A DNA stretch of 64,000 bases from Microbacterium sp. XT11 (GCF_001513675.1 NZ_CP013859.1:559081-623080), one strand, 5' to 3'. Shown: positions 53,379 to 62,601, numbered from the stretch's first letter. The notes: generated by a model not told the origin, from the letters alone. Made by a program: numbers and translations.

Positions 53379-54407
53379 TCAGCGCCGCGCCGGCACCCCT
53401 GTGCTCTCGCGCACGGTGAGCTGCGGCAGCGAGCCCACGCGGTCGGCCAGCACCTCCGGCGCCTCGATCTGCTCGAGCAGGAAGCCCGCGGCATCCGCCC
53501 CCAGACCGAACGTGTCGCGCGTGATGCAGGTGATCGAGGGGTGCACGAGGCCGGCGACGACCGAGTCGTCGAACGAGGCGAGGGAGACGTCGGCCGGTGC
53601 CGCCAGCCCCATCTCCTGGGCGACGCGCAGACCCGCGATGGCCATGACGTCGTTGTCGAAGACGACAGCGGTCGGCCGGCCGGCCCGGCTGAGCAGCGTC
53701 CGCATGGCGGCGGATGCCGCGGCGGGCGAGTAGTCGGTGGTGACGACCTCTCCGTGCACGCCCCGCTCGGAGAGGGAGGCGAGCACCTCGGTGCGCAGTC
53801 GCGTGTGCTGGAACTCGGCGGGACCGGAGACGTACGTGATGGAGCGGTGCCCGAGGGCCGAGAGGTAGTCGAAGAGGGAGTGCGCGACCTGGCCGTCGTC
53901 GAGCCAGATGGCGGCGGGCTGACCGGCCTGCGATGCGCCGCTGCCGATCACGACGGCGGGGAGGCCGAGCTCGGGAAGCAGCGTCAGCCGCGGGTCGTCG
54001 TCGCGCGGGTCGATCACGATGACGCCGTCGACCTGATTGGCGCTGCGCCAGCGCCGGTAGGTGGCGACCTCCTCGTCGATCGACGACACGAGCACCATCT
54101 GCATCGCGATGCGGTGGCGCGACAGCTCGGACTGCGCCCCCGCGATGAGGTCGGTGAAGAACGCCTCGGCCCCCAGGGTGTCGGCGGGGCGGTTGACGGC
54201 GAAGCCGACCACGCCGGCCCTCGCGCCGACGAGCGCTCTCGCCGCCGAACTCGGCTCCCACTGATGCTGCTCGGCGATGTCGAGGATGCGCTGCCGCGTC
54301 TCGGCGCTCACGCCCGGACGTCCGTTGAGCGCGAACGACACCGCACCCGGAGACACGCCCGCAAGGCGTGCGATGTCCGTGATGGTCACGCGCTTCGCTT
54401 TGGACAC
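53379..54407 (-). CDS. LacI-family regulator of the mannoside island
   Basis: 342 residues. HTH VTITDIARLAGVSPGAVSFA, hinge WEPSSAARALVGARA, then the sugar-binding core (LDDGQVAHSLFDYLSALGHR, FDNDVMAIAGLRVAQEMGL, LASFDDSVVAGLVHPSIT). GTG 54405-54407 is 6 nt after the hexamer TACAGT, a leaderless arrangement. It lies between the two transporter sets and could regulate either. Confidence 0.9.
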   Translation of the reverse strand: MSKAKRVTITDIARLAGVSPGAVSFALNGRPGVSAETRQRILDIAEQHQWEPSSAARALVGARAGVVGFAVNRPADTLGAEAFFTDLIAGAQSELSRHRIAMQMVLVSSIDEEVATYRRWRSANQVDGVIVIDPRDDDPRLTLLPELGLPAVVIGSGASQAGQPAAIWLDDGQVAHSLFDYLSALGHRSITYVSGPAEFQHTRLRTEVLASLSERGVHGEVVTTDYSPAAASAAMRTLLSRAGRPTAVVFDNDVMAIAGLRVAQEMGLAAPADVSLASFDDSVVAGLVHPSITCITRDTFGLGADAAGFLLEQIEAPEVLADRVGSLPQLTVRESTGVPARR

Positions 54408-54413
54408 TCGACC

Positions 54414-54419
54414 ACTGTA
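54414..54419 (-). promoter_or_regulatory. -10 hexamer TACAGT of the LacI gene
   Basis: Minus strand TACAGT, 6 nt, GTG 54407. Confidence 0.6.
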
Positions 54420-54497
54420 GCGATCGTTCCGAGACCGACGTGGGTGCGCGGGCCAGGGGGGCGAGGCGGAGCCGTGCCCGCCCCGCCCTCCCGCGTG

Positions 54498-55862
54498 TCA
54501 GCCCGCCGTGGCGTTCTCGTAGGCCCGCATCGCGGCCTTCTGCGCGTCGGCGAGCGCCTGCTCCGGCGTCTTGTCGCCGAGCAGGGCCGCCGTGATGGCG
54601 TTGTTCAGCTCGTTCTGGATCTCCTGGCCCGCCGGCGACGAGCCGAACGACTGCCCGTAGTCGACGACGTCGTAGTAGGTCGAGATGACCTGGTCGAAGT
54701 CGTCGTTGCCGCTGGGCTTGACCCACTCGTCGCGGATGGCCTTGTCGGCCGACGGCGAGCCGGTGAACAGGCCCGTGTTGATGCCGCCCTCCTTGGCGCG
54801 CGTCTCGCCGCGGGCCTCACCCGCCGCGTTCCACGCCTCGTCGCTGGTCAGCTCGACCATCCAGGCGCAGGCGGCCGCGGGGTTCTTGGCTCCGACCGGG
54901 ATCACGAAGGCCGTCCCGGACGCGACGGAGAACGGCTCGCCGTCGGCGTTGCGGAACGGCACGGCTTCGAGCTGGAGCTGGTCGACATAGGGCGACAGCA
55001 CGTTGGGGTACCACTGGGCGTTGACCTGGGCGCCCACCTGACCGGCGACGTACTGGTTGTTGTCTCCGAAGGTGTCGAACGAGTCGGTGAAGCTCTTCAC
55101 CGCCGCGAAGCCCCCCTGCGCGTCGGTGATCTTCTTGAGCAGCTCGATGCCGGCGACGTTCTTCGGGTCGTCGAGAGTCGGCGCGCCCTTGTCGTCGTTC
55201 AGCTGACCGCCCATGCCGAGGATCCACAGCCCGCCCTGGCCCGTCGCCACGGGGTCGAACCCGAGCCGCGTGGGCACCCCGCCCGACTCCTGGTACATCT
55301 TGGCGATCGCCGCGAGCAGCACGTCGGGCTTCGAGGTGTCGATGTCGGCCGAGCTGACCCCCGCCTCGGCGAGGACCTTCTTGTTCACGAGGATGGCCGG
55401 CGGCTGGTAGAACTGCGGCACCGCCCAGATCTCCTTGTCGTAGGTCACGTCGTCGACCACGAACGGGTACCAGTGGTCACGCGGCGTCACGCTCTGCGCG
55501 TCGAAGCACTGGTCGAGCGGCAGGATGAGGTTCTGCGCCGCATAGGTGGTGACGTACCGGCGGTCCATCTGCACGACGTCCGGCACGTCGCCGCCGGCGA
55601 GGCGCGTGGTGAATTTCTGCGCGTCGAACGCCGTCGCGTCGAGGTCGATCTTCACGTCCTTCAGCTGCTCCGCCGCGTAGTCGAGGCGCGACTGCCCGAC
55701 GTCGTCGGCGTTCTCGAATCCCCACGCCTTGAGCGTGCCGGTCGGCTTCGCGTCGAAGTCGACACCGGCCGCCGGATCGTCGCCGCCGCCCGTGCCGCAC
55801 CCGGCGAGCACGACGGCGGATGCCGCGACGACCGCGGCCATTCCCAGAATGCGTGTGCGCAT
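54498..55862 (-). CDS. CUT1 sugar-binding lipoprotein, second system
   Basis: 454 residues, signal peptide with lipobox VVLAGC, then the solute-binding fold (GTLKAWGFENADDVGQSRLD, VPQFYQPPAILVNKKVLAEA, GFDPVATGQGGLWILGMGGQ). ATG 55860-55862 has AGGA 6 nt upstream; the ATG 12 nt earlier has none. It is last in its operon, after both permeases, a reversed order compared with the first system. Confidence 0.92.
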   Translation of the reverse strand: MRTRILGMAAVVAASAVVLAGCGTGGGDDPAAGVDFDAKPTGTLKAWGFENADDVGQSRLDYAAEQLKDVKIDLDATAFDAQKFTTRLAGGDVPDVVQMDRRYVTTYAAQNLILPLDQCFDAQSVTPRDHWYPFVVDDVTYDKEIWAVPQFYQPPAILVNKKVLAEAGVSSADIDTSKPDVLLAAIAKMYQESGGVPTRLGFDPVATGQGGLWILGMGGQLNDDKGAPTLDDPKNVAGIELLKKITDAQGGFAAVKSFTDSFDTFGDNNQYVAGQVGAQVNAQWYPNVLSPYVDQLQLEAVPFRNADGEPFSVASGTAFVIPVGAKNPAAACAWMVELTSDEAWNAAGEARGETRAKEGGINTGLFTGSPSADKAIRDEWVKPSGNDDFDQVISTYYDVVDYGQSFGSSPAGQEIQNELNNAITAALLGDKTPEQALADAQKAAMRAYENATAG

Positions 55863-55924
55863 CTCGTTCCTCATTCCTGTTGTGTGATCGTGCTGTGCGA
55901 ACCGGTGACGCCTGCGTCGGCGCA

Positions 55925-56878
55925 TCAGCCCTTCCGGCCCTGCGTCGCCACCCCCTCGATGAAGTACCGCTGACCGAAGGCGAAGAGGATGAGCATGGGC
56001 AGCGTGACGATGAGCGACGCCACCATGACGTACTGGTAGTCGCCGTGCCCGCCGGCCGTGGGGCTGTACTTGGTCATCGCGTAGGCGATGCCGAGCGGCG
56101 CCGTGAAGTCGTCGACCGAACCGGCGTTCAGGTAGATCAGCGCGGCCTGCAGGTTGTTCCAGCTCGCCTGGAACTCGAAGAGGAACACGATGACGAACGA
56201 CGGGATCGACAGCGGCATGGCGATGCGCCAGAAGAGTCCCCAGTAGCTCGCTCCGTCGAGCCGCGCGGCCTCGAACAGTTCCTTCGGGAGGCCGAGGTAG
56301 AACTGGCGCTGGAGGAAGATGTAGAAGGCCGAGCCGAAGAGGTTCATGCCCCACAGCGGAACCCAGGTGCCCAGCATCCCGGTCTGCTTCCAGATCAGGT
56401 AGATGGGGATCATCGTGACGGCTCCCGGAAGCATCATGGTCGCCAGCACGAGCCCGAAGAGCAGGCCGCGGCCGGGGAACCGGAAGTACGCGAAGCCGAA
56501 CGCCACGATCGAGCTGGAGACGGCCACGGCGGTCGCGGCCAGGAGCGCGATGCCGATGCTGTTGCCCATCCAGCTGAGCAGCGGCAGCTGGTTCCAGACC
56601 TCCGCGTAGTTCTCCGGAACGAAGGTCTTCGGGATGAGGGCGTTGTCGAACACCTCGCCGCGGGGCTTGAGGCTGGCCGCCAGCAGCCACGCGAACGGGT
56701 AGAGGAAGAGGAGTCCGAACGCCACGAGCACGATCGCGAGCACGACGCGCGCCGCGAAGCTCTTCGGCTGTGCGACGTTGCGGCGCCAGCGCGAGCGCCG
56801 CGGGACCGTGATGGCCTCGGTCTCGAGCTCGCGCCCCACGCGCGACGGGCGGGGCAGCTGCTGCAGCGACGCCGACAT
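55925..56878 (-). CDS. CUT1 sugar ABC permease, MalG-type, second system
   Basis: 317 residues. About 40 disordered N-terminal residues, six TMs (VVLAIVLVAFGLLFLYPFAW first) and EAA loop EAARLDGASYWGLFWRIAMP. Its start shares one base with the stop of the MalF-type gene (TGATG). 62 bp separate it from the binding protein. Confidence 0.92.
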   Translation of the reverse strand: MSASLQQLPRPSRVGRELETEAITVPRRSRWRRNVAQPKSFAARVVLAIVLVAFGLLFLYPFAWLLAASLKPRGEVFDNALIPKTFVPENYAEVWNQLPLLSWMGNSIGIALLAATAVAVSSSIVAFGFAYFRFPGRGLLFGLVLATMMLPGAVTMIPIYLIWKQTGMLGTWVPLWGMNLFGSAFYIFLQRQFYLGLPKELFEAARLDGASYWGLFWRIAMPLSIPSFVIVFLFEFQASWNNLQAALIYLNAGSVDDFTAPLGIAYAMTKYSPTAGGHGDYQYVMVASLIVTLPMLILFAFGQRYFIEGVATQGRKG

Positions 56879-57873
56879 CAGTGATCCCCCTCGTAGTAGA
56901 CGAACCTGTTGCCGAACTTCACCTGGATCGCCGTGATGATCAGGATGATGACGAAGAGCAGCCAGGCCATCGCGGCCGCGAACCCGAAGTTGAATTGCCG
57001 GAACGCCTGCTGGAACAGGTAGATCGCATAGAACAGCGAGGCCTCGGGCGAGGAGTTGCTCTGGTCGCGCCAGAACAGCACGTAGGCCTGGTCGAAGACC
57101 TGGAACGCGGCGATCGAGAGCACGATCACGTTGAAGAACATCGCGCCCGAGATCATCGGCAGCGTGATCGCGAAGAACTTGCGCACGGGTCCGGCGCCGT
57201 CGAGCGATGCGACCTCGTACAGCTCGACGGGCACGTTCTTGAGAGCAGCGAGGAAGATCACCATGGTCCCGGCGACGGTCCACAGGGTCATGATGACGAT
57301 GCTGGGCTTGACCCACGCCGGATCGACCAGCCACTGCGGACCCTGGATGCCGAAGAGACGGAGGAACTGGTTGACGGCGCCGTTGTTGCCGTTGAGCAGG
57401 AGGAAGAACATCGAGGCCGTGGCGACAGCGGGCGTCATCTTCGGCAGGTAATACAGCGTGCGGAACACGCCGGCGCCGCGGCCGACGCGGTTGAGGAGCA
57501 TGGCGAGCACCAGCGCGACGATGATCTCCAGCGGCACGGCCAGCACGGCGTAGAACAGCGTGTTGCCGAGCGACACGGCCACTCGCGGGTCGTCGAAGAG
57601 GTTCGCGTAGTTGTCGAAGCCGATCGGCCGTGCCGTGTTCGTGGCGAGGTTGTAGCTGCTGAACGAGATGTACAGGCTGTAGATCATGGCGCCCGCGGTG
57701 AAGACGAGGAAGCCGATGATCCACGGCGTGATGAAGAGGTAGCCGGCGAGCGCCTCGCGCCTGTTGTAGTGGTCCCTCGCGCGGCGAGCGCGTCGACGGC
57801 GCGGCGTCTTCGTCGCCGTGTCCGTGGCGGCCGCTGGGGCCGCGGGGGCCGGAGGCGTCGAGATCGCGCTCAT
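56878..57873 (-). CDS. CUT1 sugar ABC permease, MalF-type, second system
   Basis: 331 residues: Ala/Pro-rich then Arg-rich N-tail (TPRRRRARRARDHYNRREAL), six TMs, EAA loop EVASLDGAGPVRKFFAITLP. GGAAG is 6 nt before ATG 57871-57873. First gene of the second transporter operon. No ATPase gene accompanies either system. Confidence 0.92.
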   Translation of the reverse strand: MSAISTPPAPAAPAAATDTATKTPRRRRARRARDHYNRREALAGYLFITPWIIGFLVFTAGAMIYSLYISFSSYNLATNTARPIGFDNYANLFDDPRVAVSLGNTLFYAVLAVPLEIIVALVLAMLLNRVGRGAGVFRTLYYLPKMTPAVATASMFFLLLNGNNGAVNQFLRLFGIQGPQWLVDPAWVKPSIVIMTLWTVAGTMVIFLAALKNVPVELYEVASLDGAGPVRKFFAITLPMISGAMFFNVIVLSIAAFQVFDQAYVLFWRDQSNSSPEASLFYAIYLFQQAFRQFNFGFAAAMAWLLFVIILIITAIQVKFGNRFVYYEGDH

Positions 57874-57938
57874 GGCCGCTTCCGCATCGGCGATCGGGTC
57901 GGGTGTCGTGTCTCTTTCATCACGCGTCTCCCGTCGAA

Positions 57939-57957
57939 GTGTGGATCGTCACCACAC
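57939..57957 (-). promoter_or_regulatory. Inverted repeat upstream of the second transporter operon
   Basis: GTGTGG (57939-57944) and CCACAC (57952-57957), 7-nt spacer, 66 bp before the MalF-type start. A candidate operator for the adjacent LacI or AraC regulator. The rest of 57958-58120 shows nothing recognisable. Confidence 0.4.
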
Positions 57958-58120
57958 GGCTGTGACCATGCGGCTCGGCTTCATCCCCCCGCAACCGCCT
58001 CCTCCGGCGCAGGGCGCGCGCAGACCAACAGAACATGGGCCGAGGCTACGGCGCACGATCCCGCTCGTCTCGGGGCTTGCGCACACCGTCGCACCTGTGC
58101 TTCTCGGCGGTGCGGCGAAT

Positions 58121-58260
58121 CCCCGGACGGCACGGACGCCAGCGCGCTAGACCCCGGATCCCCGGACGGCACGCACGCGGGGCGCGCTGGACCCCCGGAC
58201 GGCACGGACGCCAGCGCGCTAGACCCCGGATCCCCGGACGGCACGCACGCGGGGCGCTAC
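58121..58260 (+). repeat. Two 72-bp tandem repeats
   Basis: CCCCGGACGGCACGGACGCC begins at 58121 and 58193; the copies are almost identical (the second ends at the AraC stop codon). Each also holds an internal CCCCGGACGGCACG duplication. They fill the promoter-distal half of the 389-bp gap 57874-58262. Confidence 0.92.
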
Positions 58261-58262
58261 AT

Positions 58263-59195
58263 CTAGACCCCGGTCTCGTCGACCCGCGCGAGGGCCCGGT
58301 GCATCGCCGAGACCGAGCCGAATCCGACGGCTCGCGCGACGGCCGAGTGCGTCATGGCGGGGTTGTTCGACCGCAGTCGCAGGGCCGCTCGGGCTCGCAC
58401 GTCGCGCAGCTGCGCTCCCGCGGTCGTCCCCTCGTTGCTGAAGGCCAGTTGCAGCGTACGCGTGGAGACGCCCATCCGCGCGGCCAGTGTCTTCACGGCG
58501 AGCTCGGGGTCGGCGTGGTCGGCGACGATCACCTGCATGGCACGCGAGAACAGGCCGTGGTGCTCGCTGGCATCGCCGACGATCTGCATCACCACCGATC
58601 GCGCGACCTCGCGCGCCGCCATGCGCAGCGGCGCGGCGTCGTGCGGGGTGTTCGTGGAGATGCGGCAGAGGCCCGCCATGAAGAGCACCGAGGGCATGAG
58701 CAGCTCGGGCTGGGGAGGTTCGGGGTTCCATCCGGATGCCGAGGGCAGCACGACGCCGTCGAGCAGAGCCGGCGACGCGCTGATGTAGAGCACCTCGTTG
58801 TCGTCGCCGGTCAGCGACATGGTCACGGACGAGTCTCCCGGGCACACCAGCGCCACGCCGGGCCTGCGGTACACGACGCCCTCGGTCTCGATCTCCAGCG
58901 ACCCGGCTCGCGTGATCAGCGCCAGGACGCGATCGACGGAGTTCTCGTCGCGCGGCCACAGCGCCGTCGTCCGCGGCGCCGAGACGTGCCCGAACGACTC
59001 ATGCGGGAACAGCGCGAAGCGGGCGCGCAGAGGACGTGCGGGGTCGACCGAGACCACCTGGAGGTTCGAGAACCGCAGGAACGACGCCAGCTCCTCGTTG
59101 CGCATCCAGACGTTCCCGTCGCGCAGCTCGAAGTCCGCACGGTGCATCACCTTCGAATCGAAGAGGCGCAAGCGTTCCGCCCGCCGACTCGCCAT
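58263..59195 (-). CDS. AraC-family regulator
   Basis: 310 residues from ATG 59193-59195 (GGGAG 9 nt upstream). The N-domain resembles the AraC-binding-like/cupin sensor (SFGHVSAPRTTALWPRDENS, RRPGVALVCPGDSSVTMSLT). The C-terminal double HTH has LAVKTLAARMGVSTRTLQLA, with the second helix pair MTHSAVARAVGFGSVSAMHR. Position between the second transporter and the isomerase operon suggests control of one or both. Confidence 0.85.
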   Translation of the reverse strand: MASRRAERLRLFDSKVMHRADFELRDGNVWMRNEELASFLRFSNLQVVSVDPARPLRARFALFPHESFGHVSAPRTTALWPRDENSVDRVLALITRAGSLEIETEGVVYRRPGVALVCPGDSSVTMSLTGDDNEVLYISASPALLDGVVLPSASGWNPEPPQPELLMPSVLFMAGLCRISTNTPHDAAPLRMAAREVARSVVMQIVGDASEHHGLFSRAMQVIVADHADPELAVKTLAARMGVSTRTLQLAFSNEGTTAGAQLRDVRARAALRLRSNNPAMTHSAVARAVGFGSVSAMHRALARVDETGV

Positions 59196-59343
59196 CACAC
59201 AGCACTCCCTCGTTCTTCCCCTGATCCTCAGCATGCCCTGCCGGAGTGCCCCGCGGGTACCGCTCCTCGGATCTGTGGATGACTTCGGGCTGCTCGGCCC
59301 CGGTTCTCCCGTCGGACCGCCGCGCGCCAGGTCTTCAGCCGCG

Positions 59344-60975
59344 TCAGATCTTCACGTCGCCCGTGAGGTTGACCTTGATGCCCATGCCCGCGAACATGGC
59401 CGCCTTCGCCACGAGCGCCCGGTCGGCGGTCTCGGCATCCGGCGCGTATGCGAGCTGCGCGTGGTTGGCCTTGTGGCGCGCCATGAACTGATCGCGGCTC
59501 TGACCGTGGAGCACGACGTGGGCGATGGGCCACTCGGGGTTGGTCGCCTCCTTGCGGCGGCGCGTCTCCTCTTCGGGCAGCTCGATGACGGACCCGCGGA
59601 ACAGGTCGGCCTGCAGGATGCCGTCGGCGATGAACACGCGGCTCAGCACCACCTCGCCGGGCTTCGAGACGCCGTTGATGGTCGCGCCGCCCGCGGGGAA
59701 GAACACATGGCCCTGCCGCCATCCCTCGGCGTTCTGCCATCCGCCGAGGTGCGAGGCGGGCACGGAGCCGGAGATCTCGTACACCCACACGAACTGTCCG
59801 TCGTACTCCTCGCCCCAGCGCACGTCGTGCAGCGTGTTGTCGGGCACGAGGCCCATCGAGCGCCACACGCGGTCGGTGACGAGCGCGTCGACCGCGACCC
59901 CCTCGTCGGCCTCGTTGAAGTGCGGGAACGCGCGGCCCTCGTGCAGCACGCGAGACCCGTCGCGGCTGGTGACCGGCGGGCGCTCCGTGGTGTTGAGCAG
60001 CCCTTCGGCGAGGTCGGACGCAGGCACGAGATCCTTCAGCCCCTGCTGGTACTGGATGCCGACCGCGTCGAGCCCGAAGTCGTCGGCGATGCGGAGGGCC
60101 GCGATGTACATCTTCAGCTGCCACTGCACCTGCTCGCGGGTGAGCTCGGTGGCCGCGTCCTCGCCGAACCGGAACGTCATGCCGTGGTCGATGAGCCAGT
60201 CGTAGGCGGCATCCGCCTCGGCATCCGTCACGGTGAGCATCTCTGCGTACAGGGCCGACTGCGAGAGGCGCTCCTTGTAGATGCCGGTCGCGTTGAGCAG
60301 CTCGTCGTCGAAGATGGCGTTGTACATGCCCATGCAGCCCTCGTCGAACACGCCGATGATGGCCTTGTCTGCTAGCAGCTGAGCGGCGAGCGCCTCGCCG
60401 AGCTGCCTCTCGGGCGACGCGGGGAGCTCGGGGAGCGGGCGCACGTGCGAGAGGTCGTGCGTGATGGTCCCGGTCTCGATCCACTCGCGGATGCCGTCGC
60501 GGAACCACTGGTCGGTGAAGTCCACCGACCAGATCGTCGAGTACGGCTTGCGCATCTTCGTCAGGCCCGCGTTCAGCCCGAGCAGGCCGACGAGGCCAGG
60601 CCAGTCGGGGGCGAAGTTCGCGGTGGTGAGGATCGGGCCCCGGTGGGTGCGGAGCCCGGCGAGCACGTGGTGCGAGTACTGCCAGTTCGCGGTGGCGACG
60701 ATGAGCGGGGCGTCGACGGGGATGTTCTTGAAGACCTCCATGCCCATGCGCTGGCTGGAGATGTAGCCGTGACCGGTGACCGGGTCGACGCCGAAGGGGC
60801 GGATGACGCTCCAGCCGAGCTCTTCGAAGGCGCGGGTGACCGCTGCCTCGGTCTCGGCCTGCACGGGCCAGCCCGCGACGTTGGCGGACTCGCGCAGGTC
60901 GCCCGAGGTGATCAGGTAGGCGGTCTTGGGCGCGGATGCCGGACGGGATGCCGGTGCCGGCAGGGTGTAGGTCAT
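59344..60975 (-). CDS. L-fucose/L-arabinose isomerase-family protein
   Basis: 543 residues. Family features: early TSGDLRESANVAG and TANWQYSHHVLAGLR, AIIGVFDEGCMGMYNAIFDD with metal-ligand acids, and the C-terminal HVVLHGQSRDQFMARHKANH with metal His. Shorter and more divergent than E. coli FucI (591), so the aldose could be L-fucose, D-arabinose or another. Start ATG overlaps the kinase stop (ATGA): kinase then isomerase in one operon. Confidence 0.85.
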   Translation of the reverse strand: MTYTLPAPASRPASAPKTAYLITSGDLRESANVAGWPVQAETEAAVTRAFEELGWSVIRPFGVDPVTGHGYISSQRMGMEVFKNIPVDAPLIVATANWQYSHHVLAGLRTHRGPILTTANFAPDWPGLVGLLGLNAGLTKMRKPYSTIWSVDFTDQWFRDGIREWIETGTITHDLSHVRPLPELPASPERQLGEALAAQLLADKAIIGVFDEGCMGMYNAIFDDELLNATGIYKERLSQSALYAEMLTVTDAEADAAYDWLIDHGMTFRFGEDAATELTREQVQWQLKMYIAALRIADDFGLDAVGIQYQQGLKDLVPASDLAEGLLNTTERPPVTSRDGSRVLHEGRAFPHFNEADEGVAVDALVTDRVWRSMGLVPDNTLHDVRWGEEYDGQFVWVYEISGSVPASHLGGWQNAEGWRQGHVFFPAGGATINGVSKPGEVVLSRVFIADGILQADLFRGSVIELPEEETRRRKEATNPEWPIAHVVLHGQSRDQFMARHKANHAQLAYAPDAETADRALVAKAAMFAGMGIKVNLTGDVKI

Positions 60976-62504
60976 GCTTCCTCCGATGCGGTGGTGGGGT
61001 GGGCGGCGCCGCGCTGGTCGGCGGCGAGTTCGTGGACGACGTCTTTCGTGCCGGCGTACAGCCGCACGTACCGGTCGAAGAGGGCGTCGTAGGTCGCGCG
61101 CAGCGCGGGGTCGGGGGTGATCGTCTCGGTCACGGGGTTCCAGTCGGCGATGCGCGGCGCCGAGCCGGCGTCGGCGACCGCCACGGCGGCGAGGAAGGCC
61201 GCGCCGTAGCTCGCGCCGATCGTCGTGGCCGGCACCTCCTGCACGAGCCCCGTCACGTCGGACACGGTCTGCAGCCAGAGCCGGCCCTGCGTGCCGCCGC
61301 CGACCGCGACGATGCGGCGGATGTCGGCCCCCGCGTCACGCATGGTCTCGACGTTGTGGCGCACCCCGAGCGCCGTGGCCTCGAGCGCGGCGCGGTAGAG
61401 GTCGCCGCGCGTGTGCTGCAGCGTGAGGCCGGCGATGACGCCGCGGGCGTCGGGGTCCTGGATCGGGGTGCGCTCGCCGGCGAAGTACGGCAGCATGAGC
61501 AGGCCCTTCGCGCCGGGACCAGACGCCTCGGCATCGGCGAGCAGCTGCGGGTAGTCGGCATCCGTCAGGTCGCGGAGCCAGGCGGTCAGCGCGCCCGACG
61601 TCGACAGGCCGCCCGCGAGGTTGCGGGTGCCGGGGAAGGCGCCGGCGGTCGTCCACATCGACGGCGTGCGCAGGGCCTCGCCGCCGGCGGCGACATCGTT
61701 CGTGAAGACCATGAACATCGTGGTGCCGTACATGAGCATGAGGTCGCCCGGCTCGTGGGCGCCGACGCTCACCGCCTCGGTCCAGGCGTCGATCGTGCCC
61801 GCGATCACGGGCGTGCCCTCGGGGATGCCGGTGGCGGATGCCGCGGCCGCCGTGACGCGACCCGCGACGTCACCCGCCCAGAGCAGGGTCGGCTGTTCGA
61901 GCGCCGCCGCGTACCGCTGCCAGAACGGATCGTGCCAGCGCTCGCGGTCGATGTCGTACAAGGGCGAGACCTGGCTGGCCGACTGGTGGTCGAGCACGTA
62001 CGCCCCGGTCAGGCGCCGCGCCAGCCACGAGGCCGGCATGAACAGGCGCCGCGCGCCGGCGAAGGCCCCGGGTTCCTCGTCGGCGACCCAGGCGATCTTC
62101 GGGCCGCCGGCCTGCGAGGTGAGCACCGAGCCGCCGACGCGCGTGATCTCGTCGAGGCCCAGCTCAGCCGTCATGCGCTGGATCTGGGCCGTGGCGCGCG
62201 TGTCGACGCCGTAGAGGATCGCGGGGCGCACCGGGCGGTCGTCGCCATCGGCGAGCAGCACGCATGGGCCCATGCCGCTCACTCCGACGGCGGCGATCTC
62301 GGCGTCGGGCCGTGCGGCCACGAGCGCGGCCGCGATCTCGACGAACTCGTGCCACCACACGTCGCCGTCCATCTCGACCCATCCGGTGCGCGGCCGGGAG
62401 ACCTCGTGCGACCGTGTCTCAGTGGCGAGGATGCGTCCGCCGTCGTCGACGAGCACGCCCTTCGTGCTCGACGTTCCCACGTCGACGCCGAGGGTGCAGC
62501 GCAT
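60972..62504 (-). CDS. FGGY-family carbohydrate kinase
   Basis: 510 residues. N-domain phosphate loop TLGVDVGTSSTKGVLVDDGG, substrate region GWVEMDGDVWWHE, hinge GTIDAWTEAVSVGAHEPGDL, YGTTMFM and C-domain RRIVAVGGGTQGRLWLQTV. Closest in style to xylulokinase/ribulokinase-like members. ATG 62502-62504 has AGGAGG 6 nt upstream. A perfect LacI-type palindrome lies 32 bp before the start. Confidence 0.9.
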   Translation of the reverse strand: MRCTLGVDVGTSSTKGVLVDDGGRILATETRSHEVSRPRTGWVEMDGDVWWHEFVEIAAALVAARPDAEIAAVGVSGMGPCVLLADGDDRPVRPAILYGVDTRATAQIQRMTAELGLDEITRVGGSVLTSQAGGPKIAWVADEEPGAFAGARRLFMPASWLARRLTGAYVLDHQSASQVSPLYDIDRERWHDPFWQRYAAALEQPTLLWAGDVAGRVTAAAASATGIPEGTPVIAGTIDAWTEAVSVGAHEPGDLMLMYGTTMFMVFTNDVAAGGEALRTPSMWTTAGAFPGTRNLAGGLSTSGALTAWLRDLTDADYPQLLADAEASGPGAKGLLMLPYFAGERTPIQDPDARGVIAGLTLQHTRGDLYRAALEATALGVRHNVETMRDAGADIRRIVAVGGGTQGRLWLQTVSDVTGLVQEVPATTIGASYGAAFLAAVAVADAGSAPRIADWNPVTETITPDPALRATYDALFDRYVRLYAGTKDVVHELAADQRGAAHPTTASEEA

Positions 62505-62534
62505 GGGTTCCTCCTGGTCAGGGCCCACTCGGGG

Positions 62535-62548
62535 CGAAATCGATTTCA
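62535..62548 (-). promoter_or_regulatory. LacI-type operator of the kinase-isomerase operon
   Basis: GAAATCGATTTC (62536-62547) is a perfect 12-bp palindrome with the CG-centred LacI/CcpA-like pattern, flanked by A on one side and C on the other. It sits between the LacI gene and the kinase, so it probably mediates repression of the operon. Confidence 0.75.
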
Positions 62549-62601
62549 TGGGATGGGTGCAGAATGGGACGACGCCGTGCCGGTCGACCGGTCGCGGCCG
62601 C

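Noticed and set aside
51978..55973. Long plus-strand open frame across GH5, LacI and binding-protein genes
   Set aside because: Antisense or off-frame shadow; composition is Arg-rich and domain-free, and the true genes have RBS, lipobox and catalytic motifs.
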